NCBI GenBank assembly: GCA_945893365.1
Contig: CAMDED010000077.1
Span: 1-34,730, forward strand
DNA length: 34,730 bases
Direction of reading: 5' to 3'
DNA from: Candidatus Sulfopaludibacter sp. SbA3
Lineage (GTDB): Bacteria > Acidobacteriota > Terriglobia > Bryobacterales > Bryobacteraceae
Shown: piece by piece, positions 7,793 to 15,300 of the stretch
How the letters are laid out: each line of letters begins with the position of its first letter
How positions within the stretch are numbered: position 1 is the stretch's first letter
Notes under the pieces: generated by a model
Told to the model about the DNA's origin: nothing
Databases searched by the model: none
Seen by the model: only the letters and a program-made list of their open reading frames with translations
Position numbers and translations under genes: made by a program

Positions 7793-8725
7793 CTACCTCA
7801 TCCGTTCGATTTCGTGGATGCGCCGCAGGTCCGCCGTGATGACGCCGTTCTCGGTATCGCTGAACATGTCCGCGAACTTCGCTTCCCAGACAATCTCGTT
7901 CCACTTGTAGGAGGATCGCGTGTGGACGGTCTGCGAAGTGGCTTCGTCCAGCGCTGTGAGGAGAACGATCACCTCGGCGTCCATCTCTTCAAGCTTCTCC
8001 CGCGTCATGCCATGCATGGGGCTCTGCTCGTCGACCGGATGGACGATCACCCAATGCAGCGGAAGAAAAGCAACCTTCGGACGTTCCAGCGTGAGCGCAA
8101 GAAACTTCCGTCCGCCTTCACTGGGATGGAGGACCAGAAGCAAGGTTGCATGTACTTCGGACAGTTCGCTCCTCCGCTGATTGGCGATGCGCAGCATGAA
8201 GCCCGTGGTCTCGCGATAAGGCGCGACGACCGCCCGGCTGCTGAACAGAACCTTCGCCTCGGGCCTGGAGACGCGGGCAAAAAGCAAGCCGGTGGCGAGG
8301 GCGAAGCCCAGCAATCCGGCCAGAGCTTCTACGGATACGATTATGTTTGCGGCCAGGCTGTTCGGATTGACGCGGCCGTAGCCGATGGTGGCGAGGGTTT
8401 GGACGCTGAAGAAGAAGGCGTCGAGGAATCGTTCCCCCGTGCCGCGTCCGACCGAGCCTTCCAGAGCCCCTTCACCGCACAGAAGGTAGGCGACGGCGAA
8501 GGCGGAATTCACAACCACGTCGGCGGCGGCGATCAGAAGGTAGAAGCGCGTCCAAGACATGGTCAGCAACGAGTGATATAGATTGAGAGACTGGAAAAAC
8601 GGCAGGCCGCGGCGCGCCACGTTGAAGGTGCCGTCGCGGTTCAGGAGCCGTAGCGGGCTGCGCTCGGCGATTCGCGCGCCGAAGCCGAGATCCCGGATGA
8701 CGTCGTCTGTCGGTTTCGCGGTCAT
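7793..8725 (-). CDS. KirBac-type inward-rectifier potassium channel
   Basis: The 310-residue product has the KirBac order: an amphipathic slide helix near RLLNRDGTFNVARRGL (residues 26-41), a first membrane helix (about 60-82), a pore helix and selectivity filter TLATIGYGRVNP (filter TIGYG, 113-117), a second membrane helix with a Gly hinge (about 128-150), and a long cytoplasmic beta-rich Kir domain. Such channels conduct K+ as tetramers in the inner membrane and are gated by lipids, pH or ligands. I chose the ATG at 8725; the frame is open 30 codons further upstream, but that part overlaps the divergent DUF2061 gene and its promoter. Confidence 0.9.
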   Translation of the reverse strand: MTAKPTDDVIRDLGFGARIAERSPLRLLNRDGTFNVARRGLPFFQSLNLYHSLLTMSWTRFYLLIAAADVVVNSAFAVAYLLCGEGALEGSVGRGTGERFLDAFFFSVQTLATIGYGRVNPNSLAANIIVSVEALAGLLGFALATGLLFARVSRPEAKVLFSSRAVVAPYRETTGFMLRIANQRRSELSEVHATLLLVLHPSEGGRKFLALTLERPKVAFLPLHWVIVHPVDEQSPMHGMTREKLEEMDAEVIVLLTALDEATSQTVHTRSSYKWNEIVWEAKFADMFSDTENGVITADLRRIHEIERMR

Positions 8726-8763
8726 AATGGGAAGAGTACCGCAGGAGGAGAATCTACCGATAC

Positions 8764-8793
8764 TTGATCGGAATTGGTGTGGCACAATAATAT
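8764..8793 (+). promoter_or_regulatory. Probable sigma70 promoter for the DUF2061 gene
   Basis: TTGATC (8764-8769) and TAATAT (8788-8793) are separated by 18 bases, ending 12 bases before the ATG at 8806. This would give a very short or nearly absent leader. The surrounding bases are clearly AT-richer than the flanking genes. Confidence 0.45.
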
Positions 8794-8805
8794 TTTGGGC
8801 CATCC

Positions 8806-9027
8806 ATGGAATCACAAGTTCGCAGTATCGCCAAAGCTGTCAGTTACCGCCTGTTGGGGTCCGCGGCGACCGTGATGATTTTCTACTTCATGAGCGGGGA
8901 CGCCAAGATGTCGCTAGGGGCGGGCGGGCTCGACACGGTGGTGAAGATCGGCATGTATTTCCTGCACGAGAGGTTGTGGGAGCGCATCAGCTTCGGCAAG
9001 CCCAAGGCGCCCGAGTACGAAATTTGA
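8806..9027 (+). CDS. DUF2061 small membrane protein
   Basis: The 73-residue product matches DUF2061: MESQVRSIAKAVSYRLLGSA, TVMIFYFMSGD and the terminal block [19 protein letters not shown]. The family is a short two-helix inner-membrane protein of unknown function, sometimes found as an accessory to assimilatory sulfur or transport loci. Here it stands alone on the plus strand between minus-strand genes. Its last 114 bases overlap the 3' end of the transglutaminase-like gene on the other strand. Confidence 0.88.
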   Translation: MESQVRSIAKAVSYRLLGSAATVMIFYFMSGDAKMSLGAGGLDTVVKIGMYFLHERLWERISFGKPKAPEYEI

Positions 9028-10017
9028 CGGCAGGTCGCGAAAAGCGATAGCCGTCTCGACGCCATCAAACGGCTTCCCATCCAACTCGGCGTACGCGTAG
9101 ACGAAAAAATTCAGCGGCGAACCCTGCTGCGGAGGTGAGAGAATCACATCCCGGCCTCGCGAAAACTCGACGCGGTTTTCATCGTGGGCGCCGAAGAAGT
9201 ATTCGCGGCGGGAGGGATCTTTCGCCGCTTCGGAGGCATCGACGGGAATCCAACCAATGCCCTTCGCGTAGAATTCCGCCCAGCAATGGTAGCCGGCGAT
9301 CGAGCCGCCACCCGGCGTATCGGTTTCAGGTTTCGCCGGCAGCGGCACGCCGATGGCGAACCGGGCCGGAATCCCCAGCGCGCGGCTGTAACCGATGAAG
9401 ATGGCGTGAAAGTCGCTGCAGTTGCCGCGCCGCGCGTCACAGGCGTAGTAGATGTCGCCGCGTCCCCATCCCTTGCCGGACTTGTCGTACCTCACGGTTG
9501 CGACAACGTGATCGTAGATAGCGCGCGCCATTTCGAAATCCGTCTTCGCACCGGCGGCTTCGACGACCTCGCGCGCCCACTGCCGGATCCGTCCGTCGAC
9601 CGGGACCAGACGGTCCGGACCGGTGCAGCAGGCAGGCCCGCTATCCGGTTTGGTGGCAGGTTGAAGTGCAAGGCTCTGGATTCTTTCGCGGCGGATGGCG
9701 TCGAAGCGCATCCGGAGCGTGGCGTTGGCGGACACGACGGTATGAAGGAAACGGTTGCCGGCCGGGCCGTCTGTCAAACGGCCGGATGTCAAGTGGGAAG
9801 GCTGCGGAAGATCCCAGACGATCTTTCCGATCGTCTGGTTAGCATCGGTTTGTGGAACTGGGATCCAAACAGCTACGCGAGCGCCCGGCGGAACGCCGCG
9901 AATCTGAACCGTATATTCAATCGCTACGTTCCGCTCCCGGAGCAGTGTGGCCGCAAGCGCCGGCGAAAGGGAAAGGACAGCCAGTACAACCGCTACTTCT
10001 TGGACAAACGGCTGCAA
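8914..10017 (-). CDS. Exported transglutaminase-like protease-fold protein
   Basis: The frame is 367 residues from a TTG at 10017. It opens with a signal peptide ([19 protein letters not shown]), has a beta-rich N-terminal domain (about 30-115), then a transglutaminase-like core with the full triad: Cys200 in [14 protein letters not shown], His244 in [10 protein letters not shown] and Asp260 in WIPVDASEA. Such proteins act in the periplasm as cysteine peptidases or cross-linking enzymes; the substrate is unknown. The true start is uncertain: the TTG overlaps the peroxiredoxin stop by 25 bases and no ATG precedes the signal peptide. The family-like C terminus ends near AIAFRDLP, about 40 residues before the stop, and the extra tail is antisense to the DUF2061 gene, so it could be a recent 3' extension. 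Confidence 0.82.
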   Translation of the reverse strand: MQPFVQEVAVVLAVLSLSPALAATLLRERNVAIEYTVQIRGVPPGARVAVWIPVPQTDANQTIGKIVWDLPQPSHLTSGRLTDGPAGNRFLHTVVSANATLRMRFDAIRRERIQSLALQPATKPDSGPACCTGPDRLVPVDGRIRQWAREVVEAAGAKTDFEMARAIYDHVVATVRYDKSGKGWGRGDIYYACDARRGNCSDFHAIFIGYSRALGIPARFAIGVPLPAKPETDTPGGGSIAGYHCWAEFYAKGIGWIPVDASEAAKDPSRREYFFGAHDENRVEFSRGRDVILSPPQQGSPLNFFVYAYAELDGKPFDGVETAIAFRDLPSNFVLGRLGLAEADALPQPLVQEIHADLHHRVEPARP

Positions 10018-10538
10018 GCGTTGGCGGCTCCGGAGATGTCGATTGCGGCCGAGCCTTCCTCGATGTGCTGGATCTTTCCGTCCCTATCGATTACGAACGT
10101 CGCACGGTTGGCGATTCCGCGCTCCGGCATCAGAATGCCGTAGTCTTTGGCAGCCTGGCGATTGGCGAAATCGCTGAGCATAGGGAAGGTGACCTTCAGA
10201 TCTTCGGCAAACCTCTTCTGGGACGGGCTGTTGTCCGTGCTGACGCCGAACACCTGTGTATCGGCTCCTTCGAACTTATCGAGGCCGAGTTGATACGCCT
10301 GCATTTCCTTGGTGCAGCCGCCGGTAAAGGCCGCCGGATAGAAGGCAAGCACAACGTTCTTCTTGCCGCGGAAGTCGGAGAGCTTGACCGGCTTTCCGGC
10401 AGTGGAGGGCATGGTAAATTCGGGCGCGGTATCCCCGACCTTAAGGTGCGTCTTGGGGGGCGCCTGCGCCGGAAGTTGAAACGCGGCGGTGACGAGGACC
10501 GCCGGAAGGATAAGTTTTCGCATCGTGAGTTTTCGCAT
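9993..10538 (-). CDS. Exported peroxiredoxin (AhpC/TSA, Bcp-like)
   Basis: This 181-residue thioredoxin-fold peroxidase has an N-terminal signal ([19 protein letters not shown]), then [20 protein letters not shown] and the peroxidatic Cys75 in [15 protein letters not shown] second Cys near the C terminus (ANACSRL) could be resolving. It reduces hydroperoxides, here probably in the periplasm, with an unknown thiol donor. The first two codons plus following bases are duplicated (MRKLT-MRKL, an 11-base direct repeat), offering two starts; I keep the first because GAGAA lies upstream. Its stop overlaps the start of the transglutaminase-like frame. Confidence 0.87.
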   Translation of the reverse strand: MRKLTMRKLILPAVLVTAAFQLPAQAPPKTHLKVGDTAPEFTMPSTAGKPVKLSDFRGKKNVVLAFYPAAFTGGCTKEMQAYQLGLDKFEGADTQVFGVSTDNSPSQKRFAEDLKVTFPMLSDFANRQAAKDYGILMPERGIANRATFVIDRDGKIQHIEEGSAAIDISGAANACSRLSKK

Positions 10539-10584
10539 AGTCAGTTCTCGCTTTGTTGTCGGACGAATACCGGATGCCGTCAGG

Positions 10585-11532
10585 TTACCACGGCATCGAT
10601 CGCTTGGTGTACTTTCGCCCCTTTTCCGCCGCGGCTTGACCGCCTGAGCCGACCATGACGCCTTCGTCGATCATCTTTTCGACGTCGTCCGGCCGCACCT
10701 GGTTGAGGAACGCGATCTTGGCCGCTTTGCATGCGGCGAGCACGCGGGCGCGGGCCGCGGCCATCTGCGGGGGATATGGCGGATCGTGGGCGGTGAGCAG
10801 GCCGTACGACCAGCCCATATCCCCGGGACCCCATTCCGCGAACCCGATGCCCGGCACCGCGGCGCTCTTCTCCGCGTTCGCGAGCGCGTGCCTGTCCTCG
10901 ATTTTCAGGCCGAGCAGGATCTCGCCATCCGGATTGAGCGGCCATGTGTCGGCGCGCCGGATGTAGTCCGCGGCCGGAATCCCCCAGATCTGCGACGCGA
11001 AGCCCTGGCTGCCGCTGCCGCGCGTGCCTTCGCCGAGCGCGCCCTGGTCGACGCCTTTCTTCTGGAAGACGTAACGGCTGGATTCGACAAACGCCTTGAC
11101 GGCCCCGGGAGTGCGCGCGTGGCAAAGCAGAATCCCGTGAACCCCGGTGGCCAGCACCTGCTGGATAACCCAGGCGTTGTTGCGAATCATGGCTTCATCG
11201 TTGCCGGTGACGGGCAGCGTGACGATGACGGCGGGCGTGCGATGTCCGCTCTTCGTGGGGCCGCCTTTGACCAAACCCTGCATGAAGCGGCGAAGCTCGG
11301 ACATGTCGAATGCACCGTGCTCCAGCTCGTAGTTGATGTAGTCGGCCCACGTTTGAGCGAGCTTCACGCCTTCATCGAAGCCGCCATGGCCGCCGGTGTA
11401 GTAGATAGGCTGGCCCGCGGCGAGGAGTTCAACAGCCTTGTTGACGCGTTTCGGCTTGGGCGCATCCTGCGCGAAAGCCGCGGACAGGGCGCATGCGGCC
11501 CCGAGAGTGAGTACAAGAGCAGTGCGTTTCAT
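10585..11532 (-). CDS. Exported HpcH/HpaI aldolase-like protein
   Basis: The 315-residue product has a Sec signal peptide ([20 protein letters not shown]) and a HpcH/HpaI (class II, metal-dependent pyruvate aldolase) barrel: [32 protein letters not shown], the metal-ligand block LLGLKIED and [16 protein letters not shown]. Classical members cleave 4-hydroxy-2-oxo acids in the cytoplasm. Export is unusual but I recall such versions in Acidobacteria. The substrate is unknown, and the absence of a kinase or hydratase partner argues against the classical aromatic pathway. A strong minus-strand promoter sits almost on the start codon, which implies a leaderless or near-leaderless mRNA. Confidence 0.82.
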   Translation of the reverse strand: MKRTALVLTLGAACALSAAFAQDAPKPKRVNKAVELLAAGQPIYYTGGHGGFDEGVKLAQTWADYINYELEHGAFDMSELRRFMQGLVKGGPTKSGHRTPAVIVTLPVTGNDEAMIRNNAWVIQQVLATGVHGILLCHARTPGAVKAFVESSRYVFQKKGVDQGALGEGTRGSGSQGFASQIWGIPAADYIRRADTWPLNPDGEILLGLKIEDRHALANAEKSAAVPGIGFAEWGPGDMGWSYGLLTAHDPPYPPQMAAARARVLAACKAAKIAFLNQVRPDDVEKMIDEGVMVGSGGQAAAEKGRKYTKRSMPW

Positions 11533-11555
11533 GTCTGAAGGTTATATAAGACATG
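11530..11555. promoter_or_regulatory. Inverted repeat over the aldolase promoter and start
   Basis: CATGTCT (11530-11536) and AGACATG (11549-11555) form a perfect 7-12-7 inverted repeat. It covers the -10 hexamer, the predicted transcription start and the ATG of the aldolase-like gene, a good position for a repressor operator. Confidence 0.45.
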
Positions 11556-11569
11556 AGCGCCCGCGTCAA
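11541..11569 (-). promoter_or_regulatory. Strong sigma70-type promoter for the aldolase gene
   Basis: On the minus strand TTGACG (11564-11569) is followed by exactly 17 bases and TATAAC (11541-11546). Transcription would start near 11534, only about two bases before the ATG at 11532. Confidence 0.65.
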
Positions 11570-11636
11570 GCGGGTCTCGAAGTCCGTGAAGTCCGGGCGC
11601 GTGTTCGCCCGGAAGCGGCGGCGATTCAGGCGGCAC

Positions 11637-12836
11637 CTATCGGGCGATTGGAGGGCGGTAGTGGTAGCCCACCGAGGCTCGTCCGATCTCCGCGATCGAT
11701 CGCGCCCCGCATTGCTTCATCACCAGTTCGAGCTCGATTCTCAGGATATCGAGCACACGCTCGACGCCGGCCTGTCCGAACGCCGCCAAACCCCAGATGT
11801 AAGGCCGGCCGATGAAGACCGCGCGCGCGCCTAACGCCAGAGCTTTGAAGATGTCTGTGCCGCGGCGGATTCCTCCGTCGATCAACACCGGGACGCGGCC
11901 CCCGGCGGCATCCACAATCTCCGGAAGACAATCGATCGTGCCCCGGCCGCTTTCCTCGGCGCGGCCGCCGTGGTTCGACACGATGACCCCGTCCACGCCG
12001 TTTTCCACGCAGAGCCTCGCATCCTCCCTCGTTTCGATGCCCTTGATCAAGAGCTTCATCGAGGTCAGCTTCTTGAGCCGCCGGACATGCTCCCAGCTCA
12101 GTGCCGAATTGGACGTCTTGAGACCGTTGACATCGATCCCCGTAAACATCGGCTTGCGTCGAAAGAAGTCTTCGGGCTTCGTGCCGTGGCACGAAGCGCA
12201 GGGCCGGTTGTCGAGACGTTTCGACCGCTCGAACGTCTCGGTGTGGCGGCCTGCCTGGGTGTCGATCGTCAACGCCATGACCGGGCACCCGGCCGCTTCC
12301 ACGCGCCGCACGAGCCGCTCGGTGACCTCCCAGCGCGACGACGGATAGAGTTGATACCACGGGGGCTCGCCCAGTGCCGAAGCGATGTCTTCGACCGAGG
12401 TATTCGAAGCCGTCGACAGGATCTGCAGCGCACGCTTCGACCGTGCGGCGCGGGCTACGGGCAACTCGCCCTCATCGTGAAAGGCCTTCTGATTGCCGAC
12501 AGGAGCCAGTCCGACCGGCGTGTTCCAAACTACGCCAAACAGTTCCGTTCGGAGGTCGGCCTTCGTGATATCGACGAGGCGGCGCGGGCGCAGGTAGAGG
12601 CGGCTGAAGCCTTCACGATTTGCGCGGAGCGTGGCGTCGTCGTCAACGCCTGTGGCCATGTACCCGAAGTGCGCCGGAGGAAGCGCCTTGCGCGCGGCCT
12701 CCTCGAAGTCGAGGACATTCAGCGCATCGCCTGGGTTCGCGAGCGGCCCGGCCTTCTGCTGGGCACGGAGCAGCGGACTCGCGGCCACAAAAGCGAGGAA
12801 GCGGCGGCGGTCTTGCGACAGCGGTTTCTCAATCAT
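11637..12836 (-). CDS. Tat-exported FMN-dependent alpha-hydroxy-acid dehydrogenase with CxxCH
   Basis: This 399-residue protein carries a Tat-like signal (QDRRRFLAFVAASPLLRAQ) and then the FMN-dependent alpha-hydroxy-acid oxidase/dehydrogenase barrel: FGYMATGVDDDATL (51-75), NTPVGLAPVG, the FMN-phosphate-side Lys265 in LLIKGI, catalytic His289 and Arg292 in SNHGGR, and VPVLIDGGIRRGTDIFKALA with ARAVFIGRP. The family oxidises lactate, glycolate, mandelate and similar acids. Unusually, loop 4 contains CASCH (213-217), the CxxCH signature of covalent haem c attachment. If used, electrons could pass from FMN to an attached haem, by analogy with flavocytochrome b2. Haem binding is inference; the rest is strong. 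A TATAGT hexamer lies 13 bases upstream of the start, suggesting a short leader. Confidence 0.87.
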   Translation of the reverse strand: MIEKPLSQDRRRFLAFVAASPLLRAQQKAGPLANPGDALNVLDFEEAARKALPPAHFGYMATGVDDDATLRANREGFSRLYLRPRRLVDITKADLRTELFGVVWNTPVGLAPVGNQKAFHDEGELPVARAARSKRALQILSTASNTSVEDIASALGEPPWYQLYPSSRWEVTERLVRRVEAAGCPVMALTIDTQAGRHTETFERSKRLDNRPCASCHGTKPEDFFRRKPMFTGIDVNGLKTSNSALSWEHVRRLKKLTSMKLLIKGIETREDARLCVENGVDGVIVSNHGGRAEESGRGTIDCLPEIVDAAGGRVPVLIDGGIRRGTDIFKALALGARAVFIGRPYIWGLAAFGQAGVERVLDILRIELELVMKQCGARSIAEIGRASVGYHYRPPIAR

Positions 12837-13174
12837 GGCAGTAAGTCTACTATACAGGCCCGGCGGCGCCGGCCGGCGGCGGGTGAGTCTTGAAGGTTCA
12901 AGCGGAGTTTGGCGGCAGTCCGGATCGAGCGCGGAAACTCCGAATCGTTGCGCCGTCGTGATGCAATCGTAAAGGTGGGCTGCTAAGCTGGTTACATGGA
13001 CACGACGAGTAAGGCATGATTTCCAGCGGAAAGCGGAAATGTGTTATACTGGGTCTTAGTAACGGCCCAGTTGGCCGAGCTGTATATTCCTCCGCGTTGT
13101 TCTAACCGCACGCCGCTTCTCCAGGCAGAGATCCGCCGCATCATTTGACCGTAGCGCCATACAGAAGGAGTCCT
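12837..13174. other. Divergent intergenic region
   Basis: The gap of 338 bases separates two divergent genes. Candidate -10 hexamers are TATAGT on the minus strand (12849-12854, for the dehydrogenase) and TATACT on the plus strand (13045-13050, for the HAD gene); neither has a good -35. The remainder, including a GC-rich palindromic run near 12860-12885, shows no gene that I can support. Confidence 0.4.
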
Positions 13175-13999
13175 ATGTCTGTGAACCAAGGCAAAGCAGC
13201 AAAGCACTACCTGTTAGCGAGCGATTTCGATCAAACGCTCAGCTTCAACGACTCCGGAATCATACTCAGCGAGTTGCTGGGCACTTCCGGTTTCCGCGAA
13301 AAAGTAGAAGGGCTATCCCGCATTCACATCGTTCAGCAGGGCGGCGAACTCGCGTACCTGCTGCTGCACGACCCGGAGTACCGGCAAGTGCGCAGGGAGC
13401 ATCTGATAGAGGCCGGCAAGCGGATTCGGCTAAAACGGAATATCGGTCTGCTTTCTCAATTCCTCGGCAGTTTGGCCGAGTTTCGCTTTTCGTTCTATGT
13501 GATATCGGCGGCCCCCGAAGAGGTCATCCAGTCGGCGCTCGCAGGTATTGTTCCCGCGGATCACATTTACGGCACGCGCTTCCAGTTCGATCCGTCGTCG
13601 GGCGAGATTCAGTCTATCCTGCGCGTTCCCGCGGGGTACGGGAAAGTTGCGGTACTGGAGGAAATCCGGTCCGAATTACAGATCAGCCATAACTGCGTGG
13701 TCTATGTGGGAGACGGCACTTCCGACATTCACGTGATGTTGCACGTCAACCGGCGCGAGGGACTTACGATTGCCGTATCCGAAGCCAAGAACGTCACCGA
13801 AATCGCCCGGCGCACCATTCTCAGCGACGATGCGCTGAGCCCGCTGGTTCCCGTTCTGGAGGAGATCGGCGGTTGGGATTCAGCGCGAATCCGCTCCGTG
13901 TACGAGTCCAACGGACTTGTCCTCCACGAGTGGAACAAAGCCAGGATGGATTCGTTGACGATCCGCGAAACCGTCCCGCCGCCCGAGATGCGCGCCTGA
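13175..13999 (+). CDS. HAD-superfamily phosphatase, phosphoserine-phosphatase-like
   Basis: The 274-residue product starts at the ATG preceded by AAGGAG about 8 bases upstream; a start 10 codons earlier is open but lacks this site. HAD motif I is DFDQT (Asp17 nucleophile, Asp19), motif II is the Ser of VISAAPEE, and motif IV is [12 protein letters not shown]. The helical cap between motifs I and II places it near the HAD-IB group (phosphoserine phosphatase and relatives). It hydrolyses a phosphate ester in the cytoplasm; the substrate is not clear. It is followed after 16 bases by a small membrane protein gene on the same strand, with which it probably forms an operon. Confidence 0.8.
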   Translation: MSVNQGKAAKHYLLASDFDQTLSFNDSGIILSELLGTSGFREKVEGLSRIHIVQQGGELAYLLLHDPEYRQVRREHLIEAGKRIRLKRNIGLLSQFLGSLAEFRFSFYVISAAPEEVIQSALAGIVPADHIYGTRFQFDPSSGEIQSILRVPAGYGKVAVLEEIRSELQISHNCVVYVGDGTSDIHVMLHVNRREGLTIAVSEAKNVTEIARRTILSDDALSPLVPVLEEIGGWDSARIRSVYESNGLVLHEWNKARMDSLTIRETVPPPEMRA

Positions 14000-14015
14000 G
14001 AGGAGACCGACGAAA

Positions 14016-14240
14016 ATGCTCGACTGGATCGGCTGGATCGCGACGTTTATCTTCGCGATTTCCTATACGTGCAGGACGCCTCAAGGTCTGCGCCGCATTC
14101 AGGCGCTGGCCGCTGTGCTTTGGATCGGCTATGGCGTGCTCATCCATGCGCTTCCGGTGATTGCCGCGAACGTGGTGGTAGCCGCGGTCGCCCTGTACTC
14201 TTCGTTCCGGCAGCCCACCAAGCAAGTCCCGAGCGGCTAG
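14016..14240 (+). CDS. Small membrane protein, YgjV/SemiSWEET-like
   Basis: This 74-residue product has three hydrophobic segments: WIGWIATFIFAISYTC, ALAAVLWIGYGVLIHAL and VIAANVVVAAVALYSSF. The pattern RTPQGLRRIQALAAVLWIGY resembles the PQ-loop-like half-transporters (SemiSWEET) and the YgjV inner-membrane proteins. Such triple-helix units work as dimers, moving sugars in the SemiSWEET case. The match is by pattern only, so transport is tentative. A GAGGAG-like ribosome binding site precedes the ATG, and the gene follows the HAD phosphatase closely. Confidence 0.6.
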   Translation: MLDWIGWIATFIFAISYTCRTPQGLRRIQALAAVLWIGYGVLIHALPVIAANVVVAAVALYSSFRQPTKQVPSG

Positions 14241-14286
14241 GTCGGTCTGTCGAAGAAGTCCCGGTTACGGGCCGCCCCGATTCCGA

Positions 14287-14763
14287 TCAACCGGAGCCAG
14301 GCGCAACCGAGGCTTGGCTGCCGCTCGCGCGATCCAGTTCCCGATGGATCGCGTCGAGCACGCCGTTGACGAAATGAACGGATCGTTCGTCGGAGAAACG
14401 GCGGGCGAGTTCGATCGCCTCGTCGATGACTACCGGCGCCGGGGTCTTGAAGGCGGACATCTCGCACACGGCGAGCCGAAGGATATTGCGGTCGACGGCG
14501 GGCATTCGCTCGATGCGCCAGTGCTCGGCGTGGCGAGTAATGAGGTCGTCGATCACGGCTATTTTGGCGACCGCGGCGCGCACCAGTGCGTCCGTGAATG
14601 GGTCGCGTTCAGGCCGCGCCTCGCTTTCTTCGGAGTAGAGCGACGAATAAAAACCTTCCAGTGCGCAGTCCGCCGACAGGGCGGATTCGGGCGGCAGGTG
14701 GCGTGCGTCCCATTGAAACAGCACCTGCAAGGCGGTTTGCCTGGATCGCCTGCGTGAGGGCAT
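14287..14763 (-). CDS. nusB: Transcription antitermination factor NusB
   Basis: The 158-residue product is all-helical and matches NusB: RRRSRQTALQVLFQWD at the N terminus, then a middle region slightly longer than in E. coli, ERMPAVDRNILRLAVCEMS and the terminal block PVVIDEAIELARRFSDERSV with FVNGVLDAIHREL. NusB with NusE (S10) binds boxA RNA in rRNA leaders and supports antitermination. It begins one base after the ribH stop, the ribH-nusB order common in bacteria. The tail after RELDRA is unconserved. The gene converges on the HAD-membrane protein pair. Confidence 0.95.
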   Translation of the reverse strand: MPSRRRSRQTALQVLFQWDARHLPPESALSADCALEGFYSSLYSEESEARPERDPFTDALVRAAVAKIAVIDDLITRHAEHWRIERMPAVDRNILRLAVCEMSAFKTPAPVVIDEAIELARRFSDERSVHFVNGVLDAIHRELDRASGSQASVAPGSG

Positions 14764-14764
14764 A

Positions 14765-15250
14765 TTACGCCTGTCCGCGAAGGCGGCGCATGAGGCTCGC
14801 CATCTCGATCGCGGTCATGGCCGCGTCGAACCCTTTGTTGCCCCCTTTGCCGCCCGCGCGATCGACGGCCTGTTCAAGAGAGTTGCAGGTCAGCACTCCG
14901 AATGCGACAGGCATGCCGGTTGTGGAAGCGACCTGTCCCAGACCCTTCGCCGCCTCGCCCGCCACATAGTCGAAATGAGGGGTTTCTCCGCGTATCACCG
15001 CGCCGAGGCAAATCAGAGCGTCGTGCCGCTTTTGGGACGCAAGCTCGCGCGCCACTACGGGAAGCTCCCATGAGCCTGGAACACGCACGATCTCGATATC
15101 CGGCTGTGCGCAGCCCGTTCGCGTAAGGCCGTCGAGCGCTCCAGCAAGCAGGCGTTCGGTGATGAAGCTGTTGAACCGGGCCACAATAATGGCGAATTTC
15201 AATCCGGCCGCGCTCAAGTTTCCTTCGATGATCCGGGCGTTATCGCTCAT
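14765..15250 (-). CDS. ribH: 6,7-dimethyl-8-ribityllumazine synthase
   Basis: The chosen ATG gives 161 residues, the usual length; a start 15 codons upstream would run through the ribH-lepA promoter region. Diagnostic blocks are [48 protein letters not shown] with the catalytic His, [17 protein letters not shown] and [12 protein letters not shown]. RibH condenses 5-amino-6-ribitylamino-uracil with 3,4-dihydroxybutanone 4-phosphate in riboflavin synthesis and assembles into large capsid-like oligomers. It precedes nusB by one base and diverges from lepA. I see no FMN riboswitch in the 50-base divergent gap. Confidence 0.96.
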   Translation of the reverse strand: MSDNARIIEGNLSAAGLKFAIIVARFNSFITERLLAGALDGLTRTGCAQPDIEIVRVPGSWELPVVARELASQKRHDALICLGAVIRGETPHFDYVAGEAAKGLGQVASTTGMPVAFGVLTCNSLEQAVDRAGGKGGNKGFDAAMTAIEMASLMRRLRGQA

Positions 15251-15300
15251 GTTTAAGGCGCTCGTATGGGATAATCGAGCTTCAGGCACAATCATACCGC

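Noticed and set aside
14765-15295. Upstream start for ribH at 15295
   Set aside because: It would add 15 unconserved residues and leave only 5 bases to the lepA start; the ATG at 15250 gives normal family length.
15251-15300. FMN riboswitch before ribH
   Set aside because: The divergent gap is only 50 bases, far too short for the RFN element, and no conserved arms are seen.
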